Part shown: positions 45,917 through 55,009 of the stretch, in pieces | Layout of the letters: every line of letters starts with the position of its first letter | How positions within the stretch are numbered: position 1 is the first letter of the stretch | Assembly (NCBI RefSeq): GCF_025136295.1 | Contig: NZ_CP062788.1 | Location: forward strand, 3,365,588 to 3,429,587 | Origin: Aestuariispira ectoiniformans | GTDB lineage: Bacteria > Pseudomonadota > Alphaproteobacteria > UBA8366 > Aestuariispiraceae | Direction of reading: 5' to 3' | Length of the DNA stretch: 64,000 nt | Made by a program: the position numbers and the translations under genes | Notes under the pieces: model-generated | What the model was told of the DNA's origin: nothing | Seen by the model: the letters and a program-made list of their open reading frames with translations, nothing else | The model's database searches: none

Positions 45917-48900
45917 GTGCAGACATTTATTGAGAACACAATTGGCCGGCGCTTCTTTGGCGGACAGCCTGCAGTGCGCTTGATTGCAATTGCAGTAACA
46001 TATTTCCTGCTGGGTTATGTGGGATTGCAGCTACCCTATTACGGCACAACAGTGACACTGGTCTGGGCACCTGCCGGGGTCGCCCTGGCGGTTATGTTGC
46101 TGTATGGCTATCGAATCTGGCCAGCCGTCTATCTGGGCGCCCTTCTGGTTAATTTCACGACCGATACCCCCGCCCTGACCAACATCATGATTGCCGCGGG
46201 TAATACGCTGGCCGCCGTGACCGGCACCTGGCTGTTGCGCACTTTCAAGCAGGATGGACGCCTCACTCACAGCGTCAATCTTCTGCTTTTCATCCTGCTC
46301 GGTGCAGTCATCAGCCCTTTGATCGCCGCAGTAAACGGGGCGCTCACCCTTTGCCTGACCACCGGAACCGGCTGGGGGGAATTTCTGACGATCGTCCAGG
46401 GCTGGTGGCTGGGCGATGGTGTCGGTGTCCTGTTCTTCGGACCCTTCACCCTGCTTGCCCTCACCCACCCCTGGCGAAGCATGTCGCGTACCTGGTATCT
46501 GGAAGGCCTTGTCCTCCCTGCGACCGCCGGTCTGGCCTCCCTGCTGATCCACAACGCGGAATCCTTCGCCAGCCCGGAGATTCTATACCTTTTCGGGATC
46601 ATCCCCTTTCTCGTCTGGGCTGCTGTTCGCTGTGGCCTGTTGGGCGTTGCCGCCATCAATGCGCTCTCTGTCGCGATTGCCATTTTCATGATGTCACGCG
46701 GCACCTCTGCCGTCTTCAGCAACGACGACATACAGGGCAATATCCGTGAACTTTATAATTTCCAGATCGTCATCGCAGTGGCCAGCTTTCTGGTCGCCGC
46801 CTACGTACAACGCAAAACCTCGACCATAATCAATCTGGCCGGCCCTCTGGAGAGCGACACCGGGCGAGGCACTTCTTCCCATATCCTGACCATCGGCGCG
46901 GCCGTTGTCGGGATCGCCCTGTCAGTCGCAGCCTCCCTGGTTGCACTGGAGCAAATCGACCACACGCAGGCAGAAAATGCCCTTGAGCAGGCGCAGAGAC
47001 TTGAAGGCACAATTCGCCATGAGGCGGACCTTGTGATAGCGCCGCTCTTTACAATCAAGACATTGTTTGAAACACAGAAAGAGGTAACCCGCGAAAGTTT
47101 CGAAACCTATATCGCGCCCTGGGTCGACAAAACCCCGACCGTTGCCGCCCTTGAATGGGTCGCACGCGTTCACCCGGGTGACAGAGACGCCTTTGAAAAG
47201 AAAATGCGGCAACTCGGCTACAAGGACTTCCAGATTACGGAAAAAGTGGATGGCAAACTGGTTCGCGCACCGGCGCGCGATATCTATTTCCCAGTGACCT
47301 ATGTCGTTCCCTATGCCCCCAATGCGCCTGCGCTCGGCTATGCGCCGGACAATCTGGAAACACGACGCAACGCCATCAAACAGGCGCTGAGCAGCGGTGA
47401 CGTTGCTATGTCCAACGTCATTTCCCTGGTCCAACAAAAGAAAACGCACAACGGCCTGCTCGTCTTCCTCCCCACCTTTTCCAGCCCGGCACCGGACGGA
47501 ACCCGGATCAATACCGGCTTTGCGCTGGGCATCTACGATTTGGATATTTTTTTCGAGCATTTATTCCAACGGCTGCCAGCCGCGAAAAAGCTCAATATCC
47601 GTATCGTGGATTATGAAGACGGCAATAAAGAACGCCTCCTCTACAACAGCGCGCCTACCCCGGACCAACATCAAGAGTTTTTCCTGGGCCATGAGGATCA
47701 CCTGGCCCAGCTCGACATGGTTTTGGCCGGGCAGCGTTGGCGTATAGATGTCGATTCCAAACAATTTGGCCAGTTGCATGGGGTGCCTTATGAAGTGGTC
47801 GGCATACTGCTCCTCGGGTTACTTCTCACCACGGCGCTAACCGTTTATTTCCATACCCTGCATCGCCGCCGCGATGAGGTGCAGGCCCTGGTGGAAATCC
47901 GCACCCGGGAACTGTATGAGGCAAAGTCCGAAGTGGAATCGGCTTTGCTGAGCGCGCGCGAGGCAAACAAGGCCAAAAGCCTGTTCCTCGCCCAGATGAG
48001 CCATGAATTGCGAACGCCGCTCAACGCGATCATAGGTTATGTGGACCTGATCCGCAGCCACCCTCACGGCCCCCTGGGGCATACCATGTACGAAGAATAC
48101 CTGGGTCACGTGAAAAAGGCGGGAAAACATCTGCACGACCTCATCGGTGATGTCCTGGACATGGTCAAAATCGAGACAAAAAATCTCGAGTTGGAGCACA
48201 TTTCCTTCCGGTTGACCGAGATTCTCGACGAATTGCGCAGCGTCTTTTCCATATCCGCAGCAGAACGGAACAACCACCTTTCCCTCCTGATCGACAGCAC
48301 CATCTGTGAGGGGTACCTGGGAGACCCGACACGTCTGCGCCAGATTTTGAGCAATCTTCTGTCCAACGCGGCCAAATTCACCGAAAATGGGAACATAACC
48401 CTGCGCGTGGAAACCCTGTCGGATATGCGTAATGCACAACGCCTGAAAATATCCGTGACCGATACCGGTATTGGCATTGAGCCGGGTCAGATTGCACGGC
48501 TGTTTGAAAACTTCACGCAGGCAGACAGCTCAATCCGACGCCGTTACGGCGGCTCAGGCATGGGGCTGGCAATCAGCAAACGTCTGACCCAGGCAATGGG
48601 CGGCAACATCGGTGTCGACAGTATACCAGGCCAGGGCAGCACCTTCTGGATTACCCTTACTCTGGACAAGGCCTCCGCGGCACAGAATGCGCAGGCGACA
48701 GAAGACGACGCCGACAGCCTGCGCCCGCTGACCCTGCTTCTGGCGGATGACGTTGCCATTAACCGCGCATTGACCACCAATCTGCTGGCAACCCGCGGCC
48801 ATCACACGGACACGGCCAGCAATGGCATCGAGGCGCTCGAGGCGGTAAAGCACAAAACCTACGACGCCATTCTGATGGACATCCATATGCCGGAGATGGA

Positions 48901-49540
48901 CGGCATGGAGGCCACGCAGGCAATCCGCGCCCTGGCAGACCCGGAACGGGCACAGATACCGATCATCGCCCTGACTGCCGATGTGGATAAGGATAAAATC
49001 CGGCAATATAAAGCCAGCGGCATGGATGACATATGCCCGAAACCACTGGACATTGAAAAACTGCAGGACGCCCTGCGCCATGTTGTCGGCGACGGACCGG
49101 CCGCAATGCCGGGCAATGGCCCGGAAGCAGCCTCCGCCAAAGCTCTGGAGATGGACAATAGCGCAGGCATAACGCCAGACGTTAACACTCTGGCGATCAA
49201 CGATGACACACTGAAAATGGCCCTGGAAATGGTGCCTGACGCAGCAGCCCTATTCGAACAGGAAGGCAGCAAGCAGATACAGATGATGCGAAACGCAATT
49301 ACCAATGAGAACTGGTCCCAACTTGCCCGCGCGGCCCACACCTTGAAAGGCGTTGCCGGCAATATTGGCCTGACGGGACTAAGTCGGGAATGTCAGGCCC
49401 TGCAAAGCCAGGCATCCAACGCCGAACAAGGCACAAAACCCGATGCGGAGTCCACCGTAATCCAGCATCAGTTCGACCGCATCGAACAGGGCTACCGATC
49501 AGCCAACATCCATATCAGGAACATCGGAACGGCAGCCTGA
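45917..49540 (+). CDS. Hybrid sensor histidine kinase (MASE1-CHASE-HisKA-HATPase-REC-HPt)
   Basis: A 1207-residue multidomain kinase. Residues ~15-310 form the MASE1 membrane module (eight helices, LVWAPAGVALAVMLLYGYR). Residues ~335-620 are a CHASE periplasmic sensor. HisKA has H696 (MSHELRTPLNAIIGY). HATPase has the N-box (NLLSNAAKF), DTGIGI and GGSGMGLAI. REC has phospho-acceptor D988 (LMDIHMPEMDG). HPt has H1141 (AAHTLKGVAG). It should sense an extracytoplasmic cue and relay phosphate His-Asp-His to an unknown response regulator. The start is GTG 45917 with a poor ribosome-binding site. Confidence 0.92.
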   Translation: MQTFIENTIGRRFFGGQPAVRLIAIAVTYFLLGYVGLQLPYYGTTVTLVWAPAGVALAVMLLYGYRIWPAVYLGALLVNFTTDTPALTNIMIAAGNTLAAVTGTWLLRTFKQDGRLTHSVNLLLFILLGAVISPLIAAVNGALTLCLTTGTGWGEFLTIVQGWWLGDGVGVLFFGPFTLLALTHPWRSMSRTWYLEGLVLPATAGLASLLIHNAESFASPEILYLFGIIPFLVWAAVRCGLLGVAAINALSVAIAIFMMSRGTSAVFSNDDIQGNIRELYNFQIVIAVASFLVAAYVQRKTSTIINLAGPLESDTGRGTSSHILTIGAAVVGIALSVAASLVALEQIDHTQAENALEQAQRLEGTIRHEADLVIAPLFTIKTLFETQKEVTRESFETYIAPWVDKTPTVAALEWVARVHPGDRDAFEKKMRQLGYKDFQITEKVDGKLVRAPARDIYFPVTYVVPYAPNAPALGYAPDNLETRRNAIKQALSSGDVAMSNVISLVQQKKTHNGLLVFLPTFSSPAPDGTRINTGFALGIYDLDIFFEHLFQRLPAAKKLNIRIVDYEDGNKERLLYNSAPTPDQHQEFFLGHEDHLAQLDMVLAGQRWRIDVDSKQFGQLHGVPYEVVGILLLGLLLTTALTVYFHTLHRRRDEVQALVEIRTRELYEAKSEVESALLSAREANKAKSLFLAQMSHELRTPLNAIIGYVDLIRSHPHGPLGHTMYEEYLGHVKKAGKHLHDLIGDVLDMVKIETKNLELEHISFRLTEILDELRSVFSISAAERNNHLSLLIDSTICEGYLGDPTRLRQILSNLLSNAAKFTENGNITLRVETLSDMRNAQRLKISVTDTGIGIEPGQIARLFENFTQADSSIRRRYGGSGMGLAISKRLTQAMGGNIGVDSIPGQGSTFWITLTLDKASAAQNAQATEDDADSLRPLTLLLADDVAINRALTTNLLATRGHHTDTASNGIEALEAVKHKTYDAILMDIHMPEMDGMEATQAIRALADPERAQIPIIALTADVDKDKIRQYKASGMDDICPKPLDIEKLQDALRHVVGDGPAAMPGNGPEAASAKALEMDNSAGITPDVNTLAINDDTLKMALEMVPDAAALFEQEGSKQIQMMRNAITNENWSQLARAAHTLKGVAGNIGLTGLSRECQALQSQASNAEQGTKPDAESTVIQHQFDRIEQGYRSANIHIRNIGTAA

Positions 49541-49621
49541 CTTTGGCGCACCAAATCCTGCCAGGCCTTCGACCGGGCAGTCACTCAGTGTAGAAATTTT
49601 CAAAGGTGCCCAGACCTGGGC

Positions 49622-49903
49622 TCAGTAAGGGCAGTTCTTCTTGCCGCAGTTATGGCCGCTTTCAACGGTGAAATAGACCCCGCAGGCCGGGCATTTTTCC
49701 GTGTCTTCCACTTCTGCCCGATAGGCATGGTCGTTGTTTTTCTGCTGGGCTGCGCGGCGCACGCGCTCTCCCATCGTCCGTTCGCCGTGACGACGTTCCC
49801 CCCGCTCTACCCGGTTGATGCGGCCCAGATATTTAAACCCGTACCAGACCAGCCAGATGATTGCGGCAAGCAGAAGCAGTTTTTGAAAACCAATACCAAA
49901 CAT
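49622..49903 (-). CDS. Small membrane-anchored zinc-ribbon protein
   Basis: A 93-residue protein. One N-terminal helix (LLLLAAIIWLVWYGFKYL), a charged linker (RVERGERRHGERTMGERVRRAAQQ), and a C-terminal zinc knuckle with CPAC and a second pair around CGKKNC. This layout is widespread in alphaproteobacteria but its function is unknown. It lies 89 bp downstream of the S49 protease gene on the same strand. Confidence 0.75.
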   Translation of the reverse strand: MFGIGFQKLLLLAAIIWLVWYGFKYLGRINRVERGERRHGERTMGERVRRAAQQKNNDHAYRAEVEDTEKCPACGVYFTVESGHNCGKKNCPY

Positions 49904-49992
49904 GGATTATTTCTACCGGGCGGCAACGCCCAACGTCAAGCGCCTCATGGTCGCAGCCGCCGCCTTTCTCGTCGTCACAAATTCCCGGAGGA

Positions 49993-50862
49993 TCACAGCC
50001 CCAGGCGCCCCCACCACCAGCGTTCTTCAACCTGGTTCATAAGGCCTCGGCCCACCGCATCCAGGCGGCTCTCCATACCAAGCTTTCTCTGCAGCCAGCC
50101 CTTGGGCTTGCTGACGTCCTTGAAGCTGACCTTATCGCCAAACTTGTCGCGGCAAACCGCCTTCAACTCGCCAAGGCCGTCAACCAGCCCCAAATCCGCT
50201 GCCGCAGCCCCGGTCCAGAAATTGCCGTTGAAGAGGTCTTTTTCCTCCTTCTGCAATTTGCCGTCGCGACGCGCGCGCACATAGCCCTTGAACTGCTCGT
50301 GGATATCGTTCTGCAACTCCTTGAGATGCTTGATATCGTCTTTCTTTTCCGGCTTGAACGGGTCCAGTTGGGATTTGCTGTCGCCGGAGGTGTAGACGCG
50401 GCGTTCCACACCGATTTTTTCGATCAACTCGGTAAAGCCGAAGCCTGCGGAAATCACGCCAATGGAACCGACGATGGAGGCAGATTGTGCGTAGATTTCA
50501 TCGCCCGCACAGGCCAGCCAATAACCACCGGATGCTGCGGCATCTTCACAAAAGGCATAGACCGGCACCTCGTTCTTCGCAGCCAGTTCACGAATCCGGC
50601 CCGCAATCAGCGCGGATTGCACCGGCGACCCGCCCGGCGAGTTGATCGACAACGCCACGGCCTTCAGCTTTTTGACCTCAAAGGCCTGTTCAAGGCTCTC
50701 TTCGAGGTCCTGCAGGTTAAGCCCCTTTTTCATGAGCCCTGCCTGACCAATGACACCATATAGGCGGATTACCGCAACATTGCCGGATTTGCCAAAACGG
50801 TCCGCCAGCTTTTTCCCGACAAAGGGAAGTTTACGCAACCAGCCGCCATTTTCATTCGTCAT
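49993..50862 (-). CDS. S49 family serine protease (SppA/SohB-like)
   Basis: A 289-residue single-domain member of peptidase family S49. The catalytic Ser is S111 (EDAAASGGYW) and the Lys is K163 (SGDSKSQLDPFKP), 52 residues apart as in SppA. There is no obvious N-terminal membrane helix. It may cut signal peptides or membrane protein fragments. NSPGGSPVQS is the typical oxyanion segment. Confidence 0.9.
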   Translation of the reverse strand: MTNENGGWLRKLPFVGKKLADRFGKSGNVAVIRLYGVIGQAGLMKKGLNLQDLEESLEQAFEVKKLKAVALSINSPGGSPVQSALIAGRIRELAAKNEVPVYAFCEDAAASGGYWLACAGDEIYAQSASIVGSIGVISAGFGFTELIEKIGVERRVYTSGDSKSQLDPFKPEKKDDIKHLKELQNDIHEQFKGYVRARRDGKLQKEEKDLFNGNFWTGAAAADLGLVDGLGELKAVCRDKFGDKVSFKDVSKPKGWLQRKLGMESRLDAVGRGLMNQVEERWWWGRLGL

Positions 50863-50954
50863 CAGTCAATCAACCTGTTTTAATCAAAGAAAACTCCTGC
50901 TCGGAGGAGTAGCGCCTCAACATATGGGAGGCAACCTGTCTTTTTCCAGTCCGC

Positions 50955-51860
50955 TCAGCCGCCTTCCACATCCGCTTGCGCCTCATCCCGCACCCATTGC
51001 AGAAAGGCCGCAACATTGGGATGACCGGCATCCTTGGCCCGGTACACCAGATGATAACCGGATGTATAATTCTTGCCCTCATCATAAAGGGCGATCAGGC
51101 GGCCTGCCTCGATATCCTTTCGGACCAGCGATTCAACTGTCAACGCCACGCCCTGCCCCGACAACGCCGCCTCATAGGACAGCGAGGTCATGTTGAAAAC
51201 GATGCCATGTTCCACATCGACATCTTTCCACTCATTTTCCATGACCCACTGTTTCCATTCGGCATAATCCGCGTCATGCAACAGGTTATACCGGCTGAGG
51301 TCCGCCGGTTCCAAGGCGGTCTTGCCCGGCTCCAGGAGGTCGGGATGGCAGACCGCCACCATCCGTCCCGCCATGAAACGCTCTGCTACCAGGCCGGGCC
51401 ATTGGCCATTGCCATAGCGGATCGCCACATCAACCGCCTCGCGGTCAAAATCCACCAGTTGTCGGCTGGGGTTCAGGCGTAACTGGATGTCCGGATAGGC
51501 GGCCTGAAATCGTCCGAGTCGTGGAACAAGCCACCGCGACACGAAGGCCGTTGTCGTGGAAACCTCCAAGGGCCGCGTTTCAGACTGACGGCGGGCATCG
51601 CGCGTCGCCTCCTCCATAATCTCGAAAGACCGCCGCAACTGTTCCGCATAGCAGGTCCCTTCCGGGGTCAGCATAACGCCTTTTCCCTGACGCACGAAAA
51701 GACGCAGCCCCAATCGTTCCTCCAGGGCGCGCACCTGCTGACTGACTGCGGCATGGGTCACGTTCAACTCATCCGCCGCGCGGCTCATGGACAGATTTCG
51801 CGCCGCCGCTTCAAAGGCGCGCAGGGCCGTCAGGGGCGGTAAGTCCCAACGAATCGACAT
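50955..51860 (-). CDS. LysR-family (GcvA-like) regulator
   Basis: A 301-residue LysR protein. PPLTALRAFEAAARNLSMSRAADELNVTHAAVSQQVRALEERLG-type helix-turn-helix at 9-50 is typical of GcvA-type regulators. The C-terminal effector half follows (PLEVSTTTAFVSRWLVPRL). It is divergent from the small gene at 51959-52123 across a 98-bp gap, so it may regulate that gene. Confidence 0.88.
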   Translation of the reverse strand: MSIRWDLPPLTALRAFEAAARNLSMSRAADELNVTHAAVSQQVRALEERLGLRLFVRQGKGVMLTPEGTCYAEQLRRSFEIMEEATRDARRQSETRPLEVSTTTAFVSRWLVPRLGRFQAAYPDIQLRLNPSRQLVDFDREAVDVAIRYGNGQWPGLVAERFMAGRMVAVCHPDLLEPGKTALEPADLSRYNLLHDADYAEWKQWVMENEWKDVDVEHGIVFNMTSLSYEAALSGQGVALTVESLVRKDIEAGRLIALYDEGKNYTSGYHLVYRAKDAGHPNVAAFLQWVRDEAQADVEGG

Positions 51861-51958
51861 ATGTTAGTTCACCTTACACAACCAAAAGTATTGCTGCGTG
51901 GCATATAAATCCAAAAACCATCATATTGGAGGTAACACAAAGCGCAAGGAGACGGAAG

Positions 51959-52123
51959 ATGATGAATATCTTTGCCGAGTCCATATTCACCGCAACCCGC
52001 ATTCCTCCGTATGATCCGACGGGAATGAACCCCTATGCGGGAACGGAGCTTCCCGCCCGGAAAAAAATCCACAAGCAAGAGGGGTGGGTTTTGTTCCGGA
52101 CCTATAAAAAGTTGAAAGACTGA
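51959..52123 (+). CDS. Small protein of unknown function
   Basis: A 54-residue protein (MMNIFAESIFTATRIPPYDP, then a Lys-rich C-terminus GWVLFRTYKKLKD). AGGAG lies 7 bp before ATG 51959, a well-formed start. It is divergent from the LysR regulator, as a typical LysR target. The mRNA end forms a hairpin (GTTGAAAG / CTTTCAAC, 52111-52131) that overlaps the stop and the 3' end of the convergent trmN6 gene. I do not recognise the family. Confidence 0.5.
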   Translation: MMNIFAESIFTATRIPPYDPTGMNPYAGTELPARKKIHKQEGWVLFRTYKKLKD

Positions 52124-52130
52124 CTTTCAA

Positions 52131-52898
52131 CTAGCTGATTTCCAAAGCCTCTTCCAGCGACGCGCCATGCATCAGAATGGCCGTCGTTTTTTTTGTATAG
52201 CGTTCGGAATCCGTGTGCAGCGTCAGCCCGGCGGTCATTCTTGCAGGCCCTTTCACCGCCTTGCGGGCACGGACGAGGACCCGTTTTGCCTCCCGTCCCG
52301 GCTTGGGCCAAAGGGGAATTACCGTCACTTCGCCGGCCCGGCCATGAAGGGCCGCCAGAATATCGTCCAGGCGATCGGCACGCTGAACAATCACCAGCGT
52401 TCCTTTTTGCTTCAGCATTTTAAGACAGAAATCCAGCCATTGGGCCAACGGCACATGACTTTCCACATTGGCCGTCTGGCGAATGGCATTGGGCGACGGG
52501 CTGGCGGCCTCCCCCGGCATGTAAGGCGGGTTGGTGATAACCAGATCAAAGGAGTTGGGCACGACATGGCCACAGCGATGCTGCGACAAATCGCCCCTGA
52601 CGACCGTCACTCGATCATCCATGCCATTGGCAGCAACATTGCGTTCCGCCAGCGCCGCCAACTCGGGCAATAACTCCAGCGCCACCAGTTCCGGTCCGGG
52701 CACGCGGGCAAGATAACAAAGCCCCGCCGTGCCGACACCTGCGCCGACATCCAGGACCCTGCCCCGCCGCAACGCCGGGGCTGCCGCTGCCAGAAGAACC
52801 GGGTCCATGGCTGCCCGATATCCAACCTTGGGCTGGCATATGCTAAGCTTTCCGCCGAGGAAGTCGTCCTGCGTCGTCTCAAAAGGCACTGCGCTCAC
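52131..52898 (-). CDS. tRNA(Val) (adenine-37 N6)-methyltransferase-like
   Basis: A 255-residue class I methyltransferase of the TrmN6/YfiC type. LDVGAGVGTAGLCYLARV is the SAM loop and the catalytic motif is ITNPPYM (NPPY, adenine-N6 methylation). The N-terminal DDFLGGKLSICQPKVGYRAAMDPVLLA is family-specific. The start is GTG 52898 after GGAGAG, overlapping the DUF2007 gene by 4 bp. Confidence 0.85.
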   Translation of the reverse strand: MSAVPFETTQDDFLGGKLSICQPKVGYRAAMDPVLLAAAAPALRRGRVLDVGAGVGTAGLCYLARVPGPELVALELLPELAALAERNVAANGMDDRVTVVRGDLSQHRCGHVVPNSFDLVITNPPYMPGEAASPSPNAIRQTANVESHVPLAQWLDFCLKMLKQKGTLVIVQRADRLDDILAALHGRAGEVTVIPLWPKPGREAKRVLVRARKAVKGPARMTAGLTLHTDSERYTKKTTAILMHGASLEEALEIS

Positions 52899-53104
52899 CA
52901 GTCCTCTCCCAGATCCTTGAGGATGGTTTTGGCGTCGTCATAGTCATCCTCGTCCACCATCAGGCGGCGCGGAATGGCCCCCAGCGATCCTTCCGCCACG
53001 CTGAATCCACGGTCAAATACCTCTGCCTCGATTCCCCGCTGCCCGAGCATCGCAATCAGGTAGGACAGGCGGACTTCGTTGTTCGTTCGAAGCAGTTCTT
53101 TCAT
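52895..53104 (-). CDS. DUF2007 protein
   Basis: A 69-residue protein matching DUF2007 (MKELLRTNNEVRLSYLIAML, then GIEAEVFDRGFSVAEGSLGAIPRRLMVDEDDYDDA). Proteins of this family are small alpha/beta folds suggested to have a signal-transduction role, with no proven function. It overlaps the following methyltransferase gene. Confidence 0.88.
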   Translation of the reverse strand: MKELLRTNNEVRLSYLIAMLGQRGIEAEVFDRGFSVAEGSLGAIPRRLMVDEDDYDDAKTILKDLGEDW

Positions 53105-53225
53105 TAAATGTTTCCATGTATGGTAATATGATATTCACTCCCCGTAACGCCGCTTGACCGGGAGGCGGGGATAACTATGGTGTCGAGGGATTTTAGTAAC
53201 GTCAAGAACGGGCAGGAGCCGATCA

Positions 53226-54245
53226 TTGGGCGTGGTAGTCAATATCGGGGACAAACAGCCTGAAAAGGCCCCCAGCGTAGATCAGTTGGTGAAACTGACC
53301 GAAGCGGACATCGTCCGGGTCAACCAGCATATTATCGACAACATGCAAAGCCCGGTGGCCTTGATTCCGCAGCTTGCGGGTCACATCATCGCCGCAGGCG
53401 GCAAACGCCTGCGTCCGATGTTGACGCTGGCTGCTGCACAGCTTTGTGGTTATACCGGCTCGCGCCATATCGGCCTGGCCGCCTGCGTCGAGTTCATCCA
53501 TACGGCGACCCTGCTGCATGACGACGTAGTCGACGAAAGCGACCTGCGCCGTGGCCAGGACAGTGCCAATGCCGTTTGGGGTAACAAGGCATCGGTGCTG
53601 GTCGGGGATTTCCTTTTCTCCCGTTCCTTCCAGTTGATGGTCGCTGACGGCAGCCTTCCTGTGTTGAAGATTCTGTCCGAAGCCTCCGCGGTCATCGCCG
53701 AAGGCGAGGTCATGCAGCTCATGACCGCCAATGACCCCAAGGCAACGGAAGAAGCCTATCTGGAAGTCATCCGGTCCAAAACGGCCAAACTTTTTGCTGC
53801 CGCAAGCCAGATCGGCGCGGTTGTCGCCGAAAAGCCCAAGACCCAGGAAGAGGCGCTGGAAAGCTTCGGCATGAATCTGGGCATTGCCTTCCAGTTGATC
53901 GACGACGTCCTGGATTACTCCGCAAAACAGGCGGAGCTGGGCAAAAATATCGGCGACGACTTCCGCGAAGGCAAAGTCACCCTGCCGATTATCCTGGCAT
54001 GGCGTCGCGGCAGTGAGGAAGAACGCGACTTCTGGCTGCGCACGATTGAACGTGTGGAGCAGGAAGAAGGCGACTTCGAACACGCCGTATCGCTCATGGA
54101 AAAACACAACACCCTGGAAGACACCATTGACCGGGCCCGCCATTACGGCGCAATCGCCCGCGATGCATTGGGCATCTTCCCTGACAGCGACATCAAGGAT
54201 GCGTTGGTCGAACTCATCGACTTCTGCATCTACCGCGCCTATTAA
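53226..54245 (+). CDS. ispB: Polyprenyl diphosphate synthase (octa/decaprenyl type)
   Basis: A 339-residue trans-prenyltransferase making the long isoprenoid tail of ubiquinone. The first Asp-rich motif is LLHDDVVDESDLRRG, the second is IDDVLDYSA, and GGKRLRPMLTLAAA is the upstream substrate motif. The start is TTG 53226 with AGGAG 7 bp upstream. A strong terminator follows. It is divergent from the DUF2007-trmN6 pair. Confidence 0.92.
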   Translation: MGVVVNIGDKQPEKAPSVDQLVKLTEADIVRVNQHIIDNMQSPVALIPQLAGHIIAAGGKRLRPMLTLAAAQLCGYTGSRHIGLAACVEFIHTATLLHDDVVDESDLRRGQDSANAVWGNKASVLVGDFLFSRSFQLMVADGSLPVLKILSEASAVIAEGEVMQLMTANDPKATEEAYLEVIRSKTAKLFAAASQIGAVVAEKPKTQEEALESFGMNLGIAFQLIDDVLDYSAKQAELGKNIGDDFREGKVTLPIILAWRRGSEEERDFWLRTIERVEQEEGDFEHAVSLMEKHNTLEDTIDRARHYGAIARDALGIFPDSDIKDALVELIDFCIYRAY

Positions 54246-54266
54246 GCGGGACAAAACATCAAAACG

Positions 54267-54297
54267 AAAAACCGGTCTTCATGGCCGGTTTTTTTTA
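54267..54297 (+). terminator. Terminator of the prenyl synthase gene
   Basis: AAAAACCGG / CCGGTTTTT hairpin with a 8-base loop and a run of eight Ts. It is 22 bp after the stop and reaches the end of the convergent flavodoxin-like gene. Confidence 0.9.
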
Positions 54298-54891
54298 TGT
54301 GGCATCGGTCAGGCGCACTGCCAGTTGCTCTACCTCCGCCAGCCAGGCAGCCCGTTCCGCCGCCGTACTGGTCGCGATCACACCGAACAGGCGGCGTTCC
54401 ATCCGTTCAATGCCGCAGAAGTCGAGTACGCAGTCGCGCCAGATTCGCTCCAGAGGGTCACCGAAGACATTCTTTTCACGATCCTGCGGCGTATTCCCGG
54501 TATTGAGAACCAAAGCCGCCCTGGTTTTCAACAGGCCGATAGGTTCATCCCCCATGTCATCGCCTTTGGCAAAGGTATAGGCGGCATTGGGCGCGAAAAC
54601 GCGGTCGATCCAGCCCTTCATGATCGCCGGTGGCGCGCCCCAGCAATTGGGATGGATGACGCCCAGCAGGTCGCTGGCGCGCAATTCCTCGATATGCTGC
54701 TGGACCAGCGGGTCTTCGGTTGCCGCGCCACGCGCTTCCGCTGCGGTGAGACAGGGATCAAAGCCCTCTGCCGTCAGGTCATGCAGGGTGACATCGTAAC
54801 CTGCCTTCTGCCAGACCTCCCGCACCTGTTCCGCCAGAGCGTGATTGAAACTGTCCGCAGCCGGATGCCCAATAATGATCTGCGCCCTCAT
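54295..54891 (-). CDS. NAD(P)H oxidoreductase, flavodoxin-like fold (KefF/MdaB type)
   Basis: A 198-residue flavoprotein of the NAD(P)H dehydrogenase (quinone) type. The FMN/FAD loop is IIIGHPAADSFNHALA, then PNCWGAPPAIMKGWIDRVF and NTGNTP. These enzymes reduce quinones by two electrons. It lies near another quinone oxidoreductase gene (55010-55999) on the same strand, 118 bp apart. Confidence 0.87.
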   Translation of the reverse strand: MRAQIIIGHPAADSFNHALAEQVREVWQKAGYDVTLHDLTAEGFDPCLTAAEARGAATEDPLVQQHIEELRASDLLGVIHPNCWGAPPAIMKGWIDRVFAPNAAYTFAKGDDMGDEPIGLLKTRAALVLNTGNTPQDREKNVFGDPLERIWRDCVLDFCGIERMERRLFGVIATSTAAERAAWLAEVEQLAVRLTDAT

Positions 54892-55009
54892 GCTTCCCCC
54901 GATTGCAAAATGTTACAGGCGGCCCAAGGATGAGAATGATGCAGCTTTTTTACAAGAGAAAACCGGCGCGGGCTTTCCCACGCCGGTTACAGCAATCTCA
55001 CAGTCCACC

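Noticed and set aside
45681-45983. A possible 100-residue gene before the hybrid kinase
   Set aside because: It overlaps the kinase start by 67 bp, has no ribosome-binding site and unusual composition; it looks like a chance frame in the promoter region.
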